A stretch of 64,000 bases of DNA from positions 7,750,001 to 7,814,000 of the forward strand of contig JBBMNZ010000015.1 in assembly GCA_037954325.1 (NCBI GenBank). The letters run 5' to 3'. The DNA is from Fistularia commersonii. Taxonomy: Eukaryota > Chordata > Actinopteri > Syngnathiformes > Fistulariidae. Below, in pieces: positions 31,260-41,130 of this stretch (position 1 is the first letter of the stretch; every line of letters begins with the position of its first letter). The position numbers were made by a program, and so were the translations under genes. The notes beneath the pieces are model-generated. The model saw only the letters and a program-made list of their open reading frames with translations. It was not told the origin of the DNA and searched no databases.

Positions 31260-32122
31260 CAGGGGTGCTCAGCATGCGAGCTACTTCTAAAACGACAGTC
31301 AAAATGATCCACCCACAACAAAAATGCATATCGTTTTTTATATGTACAATGTACATTGATGTACTTTACATAACCGCATGAACCAATATTGCACAAAAAC
31401 AAAACAATTATGCACATTTTTTGTCATTACCCGAGTTCACTCTGATGACTTGCACTGCATTGAATCAGCCGGGGATGCAGAGTCCGGACAGTAGCTGCTT
31501 CCAGCCAGCCTCCTTATCGGTGACGTGACTCACACGGAACTATGCTTCGGTCACGGCTTTCGCGTTTGAAGTATGTTGTGTGAAAAGTGACTGCTGTCCG
31601 AACAACTAGAATTTTAGTTCCTTCACCTTTCTCTTTCTCAGCTCGCTTTCCGGCGGGATGTCCGTGTGGTATTTTCCATGAACAGTCCGAAAATGCCGCT
31701 CCACATTAGCCTTCTTTGGTACTGCGACGTGAGACTGGCAGATGGGGCAAATGGACTTCGAAAATGTCAGTGAAAAAAAATTCCTCCTCCAATTCAGTGT
31801 GAAAGTGATAAATTTTTGTCTTCTTAGTTGGTCCATCTCCCCCACTCGTATTATACTATTTCTAAGTTGAAGAGAAAAAAAAACGAGGGCTAAAAATTGG
31901 AGGTATCTTGCTGACTAGCTTGTCACTTTTACTGCACTTCGCGCTGTTCTGAGCATATGGAGAGACATCAGTATCAGAAAAAATCAGATATCATCTGATT
32001 GGCTGCCCTGTATATCAATCAAGTGACGGGATGGATGATAGGCTGACGTCTATTCTTTAATATCATGCGATCTACCAATCGCGATTGACTTCGAGATTGA
32101 CGTAGTGAGCAATATATTGCTG
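31260..32122 (-). mobile_element. hAT DNA transposon relic, internally deleted
   Basis: The left end reads CAGGGGTGCTCAGCATGCGA. The right end reads 'gatctaccaatcgcgattga' then 'cgtagtgagc', which inverted resembles the left end (GCTCA..). The 'gatcgcgat/bends in cgagctac' terminal wording is that of abundant fish hAT (Charlie-like) elements, recalled from memory. Only an N-terminal transposase piece (31606-31845) remains. An 8-bp target duplication is not legible. Confidence 0.65.
31606..31845 (-). pseudogene. hAT transposase N-terminal remnant with BED-type zinc finger
   Basis: 79-codon frame. Residues C33, C36, H51 and H56 (CPIC ... RHFRTVH) form a C2H2/BED-like finger, followed by PPESELRKRKVKEL, a typical continuation in Charlie/ZBED-type transposases. 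In that family the finger binds the transposon ends. The catalytic RNase H-like and dimerisation domains are absent. Frame-preserved but terminal; likely just a relic. Confidence 0.72.
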
Positions 32123-32154
32123 ATTTATACATAAACTCTTGTAAGCATTACTTT

Positions 32155-32277
32155 TTTTTCATCCATTCATTCTTTATCTAATATTAATATCAATTAACAT
32201 AATAATTATCTCAGACGGATATAGAGACATGCAAGCATTCACCCTCCAAATTGAAATATAAGGCTATTCACCCTCTC

Positions 32278-32328
<51 letters not shown>

Positions 32329-32522
32329 TATATATATACACATAGAGAGAAATGCAACCATTCATTTCCGATACAGACATAACACAATTCACCCTCTCAT
32401 TAACACGCAATGCAAACACATTATAACTTTCCCCCCTCTCGTTCAAATGTTATACATGACACTTTAGTGATTCACTCATTCATTCACACCTCATATAGAG
32501 ACATGCAAGCGTTCACCCTCTA

Positions 32523-32583
<61 letters not shown>

Positions 32584-32645
32584 TCTGACCGTTTGCAAGC
32601 AATGCAGAAATGAAACTCTTCACCTTGTCATTCACACATTACACT
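32155..32645. repeat. Local array derived from the fish dispersed repeat, with TA and CA tracts
   Basis: 'atatagagacatgcaagc(a/g)ttcaccctc' wording occurs at about 32217 and 32496. Weaker versions lie near 32268, 32343, 32383 and 32590, interleaved with TTCA(C)CCTCTCATTCACA words. It begins CATCCATTCATTCTTTATC, the family start. (TA)n at 32284-32338 and (CA)n at 32525-32580 sit inside. A related stretch is at 43845-44000. Confidence 0.6.
32525..32581. repeat. (CA)n microsatellite
   Basis: About 28 uninterrupted CA units. Confidence 0.98.
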
Positions 32646-32649
32646 GAAG

Positions 32650-33000
32650 AGCGGGGTGTCAAATTCATTTTGGTCGTGGGGCCACATATGGCCTAATTTG
32701 ATGTGAAAGGGGGAAATTCTTCCTTTGTTTTGTTGTAAAGGAGGTAAACAGGTAAATTATAAAAATCTTTATATGTAATGAACTCGTCCTCTAAAAAATA
32801 CATGACGAATTAATTTTTAAAAATCAATATTAAAAAAGAATTGATGAAATTACACCCTAAAAATATTGTTGAGTTAAAAGAGAAAATCTTGTCACTGTGG
32901 GAAAATTTGCCACTAGAAATTACTAGAAAACTAATTGGTAGCATGTATAAGTGGAGGTATAATGTTTACAAGACTAATGGTAGCTATTCTGGTAATTAAA
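32650..33000. mobile_element. hAT-type terminal fragment (GGGTGTCAAA end)
   Basis: 'ggggtgtcaaattcattttg' then 'gtggggccacatatggccta' is the typical end of a very common vertebrate hAT/Charlie-like short element, known from memory. The downstream AT-rich part to about 33000 is probably its interior. The opposite end is not recognisable. Strand not assigned. Confidence 0.5.
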
Positions 33001-33480
33001 ACAATCTTTTAATTTTGCCCGTTTTTTGTTTTGCTGTCTTTTTGGTGTTTTTTATAGCAATAAGAAAAGAAAAGATTGTTTGGACAATGTCACAAGACAC
33101 TATAGCAAATATCAAATAAAAATAAATAAATCCATTAATTGTCAATTCAAGTGTGATAAAAAGGCTTGAAATTTGGGAAAACTAACAAAAAAAGATCACT
33201 CAGATTTGGATTTTTTTTTTAATAAATAATTTAAATAAAATAAATCATGTTTTATAAATAATTAACTGAATACATTAATAAAGTTTTTTTTTTATTTTTT
33301 TTTTTATGCCCAAGTGACCTCTTCCCACTACCAGAATATAAATAAAAGAATAAATAGATAAATACATGCATGGATGAATGAATAAATATATTTCTATTTG
33401 TGACCCTGTGACCAACTGCTGGGATGGGTGAACAAAAAATAGATAACTAAATAAAGTTGAAACGTGTGTGTGTGATAAGG
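33000..33480. other. AT-rich spacer with a dispersed-repeat scrap
   Basis: Low-complexity A/T DNA. At 33398-33432 'gaccctgtgaccaactgctg' then 'ggatggg' resembles the 3' part of the dispersed fish repeat. T-runs at 33285-33304. Confidence 0.45.
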
Positions 33481-33560
33481 CAATGGCACACCCAAACCCA
33501 CCCACCCACACACACACACCCACACACACTCACACGCACACACACTTTGGGAGACGAGTG
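33480..33560. repeat. CA/CCCA-rich microsatellite
   Basis: Interrupted (CA)n with CCCA units, about 33496-33545. Confidence 0.9.
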
Positions 33561-34040
33561 TTCCTGCCACACCTTGTCCAAAAAGGTTCTCGGTACCAGG
33601 CTCACACCTGCACCCACACACTTTTATTTCAGGCATTCTCTGAAAGATTTAAAAAAAAAAAGAAAGAGAGAGACCTTACGCAACCGCTAGCATCTCATTA
33701 AGGTATTAGAGCAAACAGTGTTCTCACACACACTTACACTCACACACACAGGAATTGCCAAGCTGGAAGAGCTCCCGGTGTTTGTCCACAAAGCGCTCAC
33801 CTGCCGCAGAGCGAGAGCCACAACTGAACGCAAACGTCCAATAAACCGCGGTCGCAGCCTTTGTTTGATAAAGGTCACAGCAGGGTCGCCGCGGATACGT
33901 GGGGGGCGGGGGACTGCCATCCCCCTCGCCAAGACCCCTTTTCACATGATTTCCACAAGGAGTGTGGTTTTGTCAAGAAACGACGTACACAGCAATGCCG
34001 GTATCCCTGGGAAGAGTTACTGATGGTTTTAACCTTTTTC
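33560..34040. promoter_or_regulatory. Complex island, candidate regulatory sequence
   Basis: Balanced, CpG-rich, non-repetitive, with 'gcctttgtttgataaaggtc' (33858-33877), which contains an AAGGTCA nuclear-receptor half-site at its end. Overlapping frames of 101 codons (plus) and 81 codons (minus) have no recognised domain. Confidence 0.25.
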
Positions 34041-34604
34041 ATTATATGTTAAAAAATTGAGTGAGGATGTCATTTTTTAAACAGTTTATAAATATATATG
34101 TATGTATTATGAATTTATCTCCAATGTCTTAAGCTATTTACGATATTTTTATTTTTTCACGATTTTTGCAAGTATTTAGTGGGATATTTTCTAATTTTAT
34201 TTGTTTATTTTGCAGATTTATGATATTCATTTATTAATTTTCTTATGTCCAATAATTGATTTCTCACTTTACTTTTAGATGATTGCTTTGATGTTTAATA
34301 GTAATTTCTTACTTTTTGCATAATTTTTGAGGATTTTTCTTGTTGCAGAGTGATGCAAGTCGTATGTATGAGGAATGAAATAGTTTTTTTTTTTACTCCT
34401 TAATTCAATTGATTTTATTTAAGTTTTATTTAAAGGCCTTTCTGGGATATTTCTTCATGCCTTTTAAGCTAGTTTACTTTTTAAACTAGTTATTTTTGGA
34501 GAAAGTCAAAGCCATTACTTTTGATTCTTTCCAGTCTAAAATAGTCTAAATAAGACAGGAAAATTAAGCCTAAAAATACATTAAAATAAGAATAGCCATC
34601 TCTG
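34040..34604. other. AT-rich spacer, no gene
   Basis: T-rich, with weakly repeated TTTTTGCA.. and ATTTTT words. No repeat family identified. Confidence 0.5.
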
Positions 34605-34740
34605 TGGAGGTTCTCAGTCATCCAGGTCATGGTGAATTCTTGTCAAAATCTTCTTGTCTTGGCAACCGGACGTGAATTCAAGTCTTCAAGTCCAATTGCC
34701 AAGACAAGAAGATTTCAGCAAGAAGAATAATCATCACAAT
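34605..34740. mobile_element. Dispersed fish repeat fragment with perfect 20-bp inverted repeat
   Basis: Contains 'ggttctcagtcatccaggtc' (34609-34628), a common end of a teleost repeat recalled from memory, and 'attcaagtcttcaagtccaa' plus 'agacaagaagatttcagc' shared with 14887-15010. Perfect arms AAATCTTCTTGTCTTGGCAA (34646-34665) and its reverse complement (34696-34715) enclose 30 nt. The hairpin could be two oppositely oriented copies of the same module. Confidence 0.6.
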
Positions 34741-35130
34741 ATTACATAACCTCTCCCAACCAATCCAATAATAATAAGCAAGAAATATCTTTAACGTCTG
34801 CAAAAAGTGACCAAAAATTTGGAACCCCAGCCAGCCCCTGCAGCTGGCTGTCAGTCCAGACAGCAGCTCTGCGGCAGTCGAGGTCCCCCTTATGTCTCGA
34901 TTGCTCCCAGATGTTCCTGGCCGCGTGGCCCCGCAATCGGCGGTGGTGTAAATAAAAGGCCGGCTGGATGTGAACCAGTAAATCTGCGACGAGCTGGCGG
35001 GATAAAGATAGAGCCCGGAGCCCGGGGCCGGGGAGACGCCAAAGAAAACATGTGCCATTTGATTCAACATTCGCGCACGGGCGCTACACGCTGTCGCTGT
35101 CACTGAGACTACAACGAGTGGCGGAGGAAG
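34740..35130. promoter_or_regulatory. Complex G+C-balanced island, candidate regulatory sequence
   Basis: Unique-looking, with CpG and inverted CAGCTGGCTG-like words ('cccctgcagctggctgtcag'). A 141-codon minus-strand frame (34678-35103) and a 99-codon plus-strand frame overlap; no domain recognised. Inference only. Confidence 0.25.
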
Positions 35131-35139
35131 ACACTAAGA

Positions 35140-35440
35140 GGATATGTCATGTATACATGTACATATACTTTATAGTGTACATATGTGTATATAAATAGAG
35201 ACATGCATACATTACAGATATACATATACATGTATATGTATATATGCATACATACATACATACAGACACATACATGCTGTCTGGATATATGTATGTATGC
35301 ATACATTACAGATATACATATACATGTATATGTATATATGCATACATACATACACACGTACATATATCGCCAAGTAAATTATATAGATATAGGCATAGAT
35401 TTATCTAAATATGCATATGTATATGCATATACATAGAAGT
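35140..35440. repeat. (ATAC/ATGT)n-rich array with a 94-bp duplication
   Basis: The word ATGCATACATTACAGATATA at 35203 recurs at 35297, and nearly 60 bases are shared. The array is self-complementary in many places (TATGTATGCATACATA) and could form hairpins. Confidence 0.9.
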
Positions 35441-36060
35441 GGACCCTGCAGCAATGTGACATATGCAAGAAAAATTATGAGATTAAGTTTTTATGAATTA
35501 AGTTTTTTTTTGTGCGTGCATTTGTTCAACGAAATAATAATTAGCCATTTCCAGTTTGTAAAATATGATGTTAAAACTGTAAATTATGTGATAAATCTAC
35601 AGAATATATGGAAGCGAGGATTACCCAAAATTTTTACCTTAATTAGCGATATTAGAAACCCATATTTAGCAACTGTAAAATCAGGGATCAATGACCTAAT
35701 TTCAATAAAAGAAAAAAAAAACAGATAAAAAATATCAAAATGAAAAATAAATAAATGTTGTAATAATATGTCAAAGAAACAAAGGGGATAAAAGACAAAA
35801 AAATAAATGAAGAAAATGAAAATCAGCAAATAAAAATGTGTCAAAAATTCCCTCACAAGGAATCGCCTAAAAATCCAGACCAGAAAGTTACGAGCTGAGC
35901 TTTTTTTTTTTTTTCCTTTTCCAGAAAATCCCTCCCAATAAAACAGCGTTTAAAGGTCAGAGCATAGACGGTGTACCATATGTCTTTTATTTTCTTGGAG
36001 CCTCGGATGATATAAATCTATATTTCTATTTCCATACCCCTGTCCCTTTGGTGCACCCGA
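35440..36060. other. AT-rich spacer, no gene
   Basis: A 105-codon frame (35411-35728) is AT-driven and matches nothing. Sequence becomes more complex from about 35860. Confidence 0.45.
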
Positions 36061-36500
36061 TTCAAATCCTCTCGTGTTTGATGTGAGTGGAATTAATGTT
36101 CCCGTCCTGCGAGCGGAGGTTCACTGTGAGGCCGCTTCAGACGTGACGACCAAGCGTCGATTATCAGCTACTTTTACTGGAATCGCCACCGCAAGCCCGA
36201 CGTCCCAAACAGTAAATATCCGACGACGGGCCGCATTAACATACAAGCAGTTTCGACTTCCCCCGGAGCTCCGTTTCGTCTTGTTGCCGCTGGCAATGGA
36301 GCTTCGGGGCAGAGGGTACGCATCGCCCTGCTCAGGGTGTTTTCTTCGTCGAACATCGTGGGGCAGAATCCATGACGCCAGTGACATGGATGCGATCCTG
36401 CGGTTGCGTGTGTGTTGTTTTTGCAGACAGCGCCTGCATCGCTACAGACACGATGTAGCAGTGCAGGGTTGAGCCCCATAGGTGAGGGTATATTTCTAAG
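36060..36500. promoter_or_regulatory. Complex island, candidate regulatory sequence
   Basis: G+C-balanced, CpG-rich, non-repetitive. Frames of 132 codons (plus, 36074-36472), 88 and 113 codons (minus) all overlap, so the low stop density is compositional. No domain recognised. A short unannotated exon cannot be excluded. Confidence 0.3.
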
Positions 36501-36519
36501 TTTCGGGAATGACACATCA

Positions 36520-36527
36520 TCATCATT

Positions 36528-36577
<50 letters not shown>

Positions 36578-36760
36578 ATATGTATTCGATTGCACTTTTT
36601 TATACTTAAATAGATTACAAATTTTCAGATAATTTCTATGTGTGTTATTTATTATTTTGATTTTCTATCTATCAATTGCTATCTATTTTTTTCACATTTT
36701 AGGGAAGGCATACATCATCATCATATCATTATTATTATTATTATTACTTATGTATTTGTT
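36520..36760. repeat. (ATT)n microsatellites
   Basis: ATT array at 36527-36576 and a shorter one at 36727-36747, each preceded by ATCATC words. The two neighbourhoods ('catcatcatcattagta', 'catcatcatatcatta') look like diverged copies about 200 bp apart. Confidence 0.9.
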
Positions 36761-36861
36761 TTTCCTTTTTTTTTACTTTTAATTAATCATAATTTTTTTC
36801 AGATCTATTTTTATTTGTGTTTTTTTTTACCATTTTAAGGAAGCCATAAATCATCATCACT

Positions 36862-37001
36862 ATTCTTCTTCTTCTTCTTCTTCTTCTTCTTCTTCTTCTT
36901 CTTCTTCTTCTTCTTCTTCTTCTTCTTCTTCTTCTTCTTCTTCTTCTTCTTCTTCTTCTTCTTCTTCTTCTTCTTCTTCTTCTTCTTCTTCTTCTTCTTC
37001 T
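36862..37001. repeat. (CTT)n microsatellite, ~140 bp
   Basis: About 46 uninterrupted units. On the minus strand it is (AAG)n, which could be an expanded tail of the AAG-tailed LINE, although no LINE sequence adjoins it. Poly-Arg and poly-Lys frames here are artefacts. Confidence 0.97.
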
Positions 37002-37150
37002 CATTATTATCATTAGTAGTGGTAGTTGTTTTATTATTATTATTATCATTATTATTATCAAAATTTTTAGTAGTAGCAGTAGTAGAAATAGTGGTAGTAG
37101 TTTTATCATTATTATTATTATTATTATCATAAATGACTAGCACTCTCATA
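37002..37150. repeat. ATT/TAG trinucleotide-rich tract
   Basis: Interrupted (ATT)n and (TAG)n arrays at 37003-37130. Confidence 0.85.
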
Positions 37151-37620
37151 AGACCCTTTCCAAACAGTGCAAGTAATTCTCTTGAATTTCACAATCTTAC
37201 ATCACAGTGCCTACAGTAAGGTGTTTGTGTCACTGCGACGGGTGACAGCACGCCGACGATGTCTCCTCAAAACGGCGCCAACGTCGCGCCAAGCCTGCAA
37301 CAAGTGCGGCCTCTCCCGTCGCCGGCTCAACAACAAGAAGCACATTGTGCGCGGCGCCTGGACAGGACTCAGCAGACGACAATGGAAGTAGGTCACGTCT
37401 GACAGCTCGGAGCGCTACTAAATAGAAGCTATTAATGGGCAATTAATGCGATAAATTGAACCTCTGCGGGCAATGGAGGGTAATGGAGCCCCTCGTAAAG
37501 TCACGGTAAATATAGAGCTTTCAGGTGCAGGGATCAATATTAAACTGCTAACCGACGGAAGAGCGGCCTAAGAAACCCCGGCGGCCATTTTCCCTGCGCT
37601 CAGTCGATTCCGTCTTTTCT
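37150..37620. promoter_or_regulatory. Candidate conserved noncoding/enhancer-like island
   Basis: Complex, balanced sequence. 37420-37560 is dense in homeodomain-like words: GCTATTAATGGGCAATTAAT (37427-37446), GCGATAAATTGAA (37448-37460) and GATCAATATTAAACTGC (37532-37548). No repeat family and no coherent frame (74 codons at most). Function is inference. Confidence 0.35.
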
Positions 37621-38260
37621 TATTTTGACTTTACGAAGAGTGATATTATATAAATGGTGAAAGTCATTACACAAGTATATCGTGCATGTATATACGAAAA
37701 AAAAAATTTAAATATATCAAAAAAAAAATATAAATATATCTGTACTCATCTTAGTATAACCAACGGTAGTCTTTGGTAACTGTTGGCGTACCTTCAAATC
37801 TCATGACCAACGAGAATAATATAAAATTACAATTATTTTTTAGGGGGCTGGGGGTTAAATTATCACCACAAATTTACTTATCCGTTCATATCAGTTCTAA
37901 ATATAGTCATACAAATCTCATCATGGATTTGTCGGATTAAGAAAATTCTGAAAATCATCTTGCTCCTCTACTCTCCCTAACCCCCCTAAACTTCACCCTC
38001 CAGCTTCGGGGAGGGGGCTCCGGGCCGCGCCTTGGCACTCATGCAATATTTACATAATAGTCCCATTTTCTGTGTAGTTGTATGCATCCGGAAACTGGTC
38101 TGAACATGAGAGAAAAAAAAAAAAAACATTACAGAGAAAATCCATGAATTACCCTGAAAAATATTCCAAAAAAGTCTGATACAGAGATAGTAATTTACAA
38201 AAAAAAATAGAAATACATTTAACAGAAATCTATTTACTAACGTAATTTTTTTTTTTTTTC
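37620..38260. other. AT-rich spacer, no gene
   Basis: A-runs and ATATAT words at 37695-37740. The block 37950-38110 is more complex. Nothing recognised. Confidence 0.45.
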
Positions 38261-38900
38261 CTTTTCATTTTTTCCCCCGTGTTTCTTTTTTCCGCAGTGA
38301 CTGCGAAAATTTCCCCGCTGTTGTTAGCAGCTGGATGCTGGGTGCCATGACGACGGGGACTCGTCTTACAGTCCCGGAGTCCCCGGAGGTTAAAATAGTG
38401 TTTGCTCAGCATCCTCTCATCCTGCCACTGCACACTGCGAACTAAGCCCCTCGGTAGAAGCCTGTCCTGCTTAATTAGAGCCAGGGAAGATGGGGAGGAG
38501 AAAAAAAATCTGAAGCTTATAGCCCTGCCTTAATCCTCCACTCCCTCTCTCCCTCCTTCCATCCCTCTCTCTCCAGGGGTCATGTGACCAGAGCTTGACC
38601 GAAGCACGGCACAATGGAGGCGACTGACTGAGGAGATATTTGTTCGACACGCCGCCGCTGGGACGGAGAGGGACGGGGTGGAGATCGAGGTATTACGTCA
38701 AGCAAAGTTTGACCTTTGAGATTCAGACTGTTTTTTTACCCCCCCCCCCCCCCCCCCCGGCAAAACGTATGTCATTTTGTGATTTTGCAAAGAGAAAAAT
38801 GAATAATAATAGTGTGTCATCAAAAGCCGACGGGCCGTGGGTGATGACGATGGCGAGCTGGCAGGGTGCAAAAGTCTAAAAACCAAATCGAACACATGAA
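38260..38900. other. Complex block with a 20-base C-run
   Basis: Balanced unique-looking sequence. C-run at 38739-38758. A CT-rich tract (ccctctctccctccttccat) is at 38540-38575. Short frames only. Confidence 0.35.
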
Positions 38901-39480
38901 AAAGGAGGGGGGGGGGGTAACGGTGGAAAAGCTATTAAAAACCAAGAAATTGGTTTGAGTTGTGTCTACCTAAAGAACGAGATTTGTTTATGCCTAAAAC
39001 CCATGAAATAACCTCGAAAAGTAAAATCAACACATGGGATCCTTTGAAAATAAGATCAACAAGTTGACAATCTGGAAACATTTACCAAATAAATTAGAAA
39101 GTCACAGCCTTAAATTCAAGATTGCAGTTGCAAATGAACCAGACATTATGAGATATTCAGCGAGCAACTGTGGATAATCACATTGTTGTACTTGCAAGGT
39201 CTAGTTTTAACAATTTTATTTTTATCACCATGTGAAACAAAAGACAAAAGTAAGATATTTTTTACATAGTGACTTTCACAATTATTCTTATTAATAGTAG
39301 TGGTAGTAATAGAAGTAGTAGTAATGTGTCTTATTATGATTATGATCATGACTATGATTAATGATGATAATAATAATAATTATTATTATTATAACAATAA
39401 TAATAATAATAATAATAGAATATTGTTATTATTATTATTATTAAGGCTTTTTTTATACAAAATTATCGGTTGTTGTTAGT
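38900..39480. other. AT-rich spacer with AAT/ATT arrays
   Basis: TAGTAG and AAT/ATT arrays at 39293-39445, inverted relative to each other. No gene. Confidence 0.6.
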
Positions 39481-39565
39481 TCCTATTTTTTTAATTCATT
39501 GATATCTGTATCAATATCTGCATCAATATCTATATAGACAGATCTATGCATTTGCCAAATACTGT

Positions 39566-39569
<4 letters not shown>

Positions 39570-39603
<34 letters not shown>

Positions 39604-39775
39604 CACATATACACATATACATAAATAAATTGGGAAATATATATGCACACACATATATTTATATTGTACAAACACACATATATATATATGTATATATATA
39701 TATATATGCATAAATAAATTGGGGAATATATATACGCGCAAACACACATATATCTATGTATATATATATATAAAT

Positions 39776-39830
<55 letters not shown>

Positions 39831-39850
39831 TATATAGATATATGTATACA
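39570..39850. repeat. Compound (TA)n/(CA)n array with a ~100-bp internal duplication
   Basis: The words ATAAATAAATTGGG(G/A)A(T)ATATATA.GC.CA.ACACACATATAT occur at about 39620 and 39711, each followed by TA tracts. (CA)n at 39775-39791 and (TA)n at 39792-39827. Confidence 0.85.
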
Positions 39851-39909
39851 TATTGTATACACATTGTTTAATGTATTTATCTTTCTTTTTGTTTTTATTT
39901 AATTTTTTA

Positions 39910-39980
39910 AATTCTGGAACTCATCCTGCAAGTCGATCTTGTTCGCCTATCCCGAGCCATACTGGTCGGGCAGAAATCTT
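39910..39980. mobile_element. Dispersed fish repeat scrap
   Basis: 'catcctgcaagtcgatcttg' and 'cctatcccgagc' resemble the 5' part of the family. Weak. Confidence 0.3.
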
Positions 39981-40700
39981 TGATGTTTATTCATTTATTT
40001 AGTTATTTATTTACAAAAATGTGATGACCTGTTTGTGTATCTGCCTGTTCACCGAGTCCAAATCAGAGGGGACGGGGGGTCATCTGGCATTGAGCGGAGA
40101 TCCAGCTGCACGTCCCACCAGGGGGAAACCGAAGTGAACAAAACCCAGGAGGTATCGACGTCTTTAAATAGAAAAAAATTCCAATTAAAACTATGTCATT
40201 ATTTATCTCTTCATCAGATTCCTGGAGCCACAGAAAGCTTAATCCGACCTCCTATTTTGATTCACCGCGGGAGTGACTGAACAGAAATCCCCGAGGAGCC
40301 AAAACTGGTTGCTGGGAAAAAATAAATAAAATAAAACCATTTCTAATAAGGTTTTTTTTTGAGGAGCAAACAACCAACCATCTGAAGGATAAACCTTGCA
40401 AAAAAAAAAAAAGGTTAAAGATTCGGATCTGCTGCTTTTCATTTCAGTAGCTTCCTGTCGTAAAAGCAGGAAAGGGATGACTCCTCCGCGTGTCTCTTTC
40501 TGGATGAAACTCCTGTTCGCATCCTCGACGTAACCCGGACGAAGATTGATGGAACTGAACTTTGCGGCTGTTTTGAAACATGGCCACGGCAGCCGTTTCC
40601 CCGGCGCCGGCGCCGTGACCAACCCCAACATAAACAGCGTGATTTCGGATGAGATGTCTTTGGGTGTGTTAAACGAATAAAAAAAGAAAAAAAAAAGTCG
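39980..40700. other. Complex blocks, no gene recognised
   Basis: 40030-40280 and 40430-40680 are balanced and unique-looking, separated by A/T runs. Minus-strand frames of 130-141 codons (40239-40864) have Phe runs and no domain. Regulatory role possible but unproven. Confidence 0.3.
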
Positions 40701-40789
40701 CTATTCCCGGCATCTCCCCCCTGACCCCAGCATCTGTAGGTAGTAAAGAAGAACATAAAATATACTTCACTTCGAACATGCAGTGGAGG

Positions 40790-41130
40790 CGAACGGCCCT
40801 CCCATCCTCTTATGAGGACCTTGGGGGTCATGTCAGGATTTAAAGGGATCCGAAAAGCAAGCACGTTATGACTGAAAAATGTGAATGAATAAAATTAAAA
40901 TTAAAATTAAAATTAAAATTAAAATTAAAAATGATTTTCTATTTAAAATATTTTAGATTGAAAAATAAAAATTAACATGCTGTTGGAACTGCATAGTCCA
41001 TGAAAACTTTTCCGTCCCCTTATGAGGACTTTGGGGTCACATCAGGATTTAAAGCGATCCAAACAGCCATCTTGACTGGAAAATATGAATGAATAAAAAT
41101 ATAAGTTAAAATGAAATTTGAAATTGAAAA
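40790..41130. repeat. 210-bp tandem duplication, two diverged copies
   Basis: CTTATGAGGAC(C/T)TTGGGG followed by TCAGGATTTAAAG(G/C)GATCC lies at 40809 and again at 41019 (step 210). Both are followed by (A/C)TGA(A/G)TGAATAAAA. (AAAATT)n at 40891-40931 lies between. Confidence 0.88.

Noticed and set aside
34678..35103. 141-codon minus-strand frame
   Set aside because: Overlaps another frame on the plus strand, has no domain and starts inside unique G+C-balanced DNA. Insufficient to call a gene.
36783..37149. Poly-Arg and poly-Lys open frames of over 100 codons
   Set aside because: They are translations of the (CTT)n array in different frames.
39483..39862. Tyr/Ile/Cys-rich open frames of 67-122 codons
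   Set aside because: Translation of TA and CA arrays; no coding evidence.
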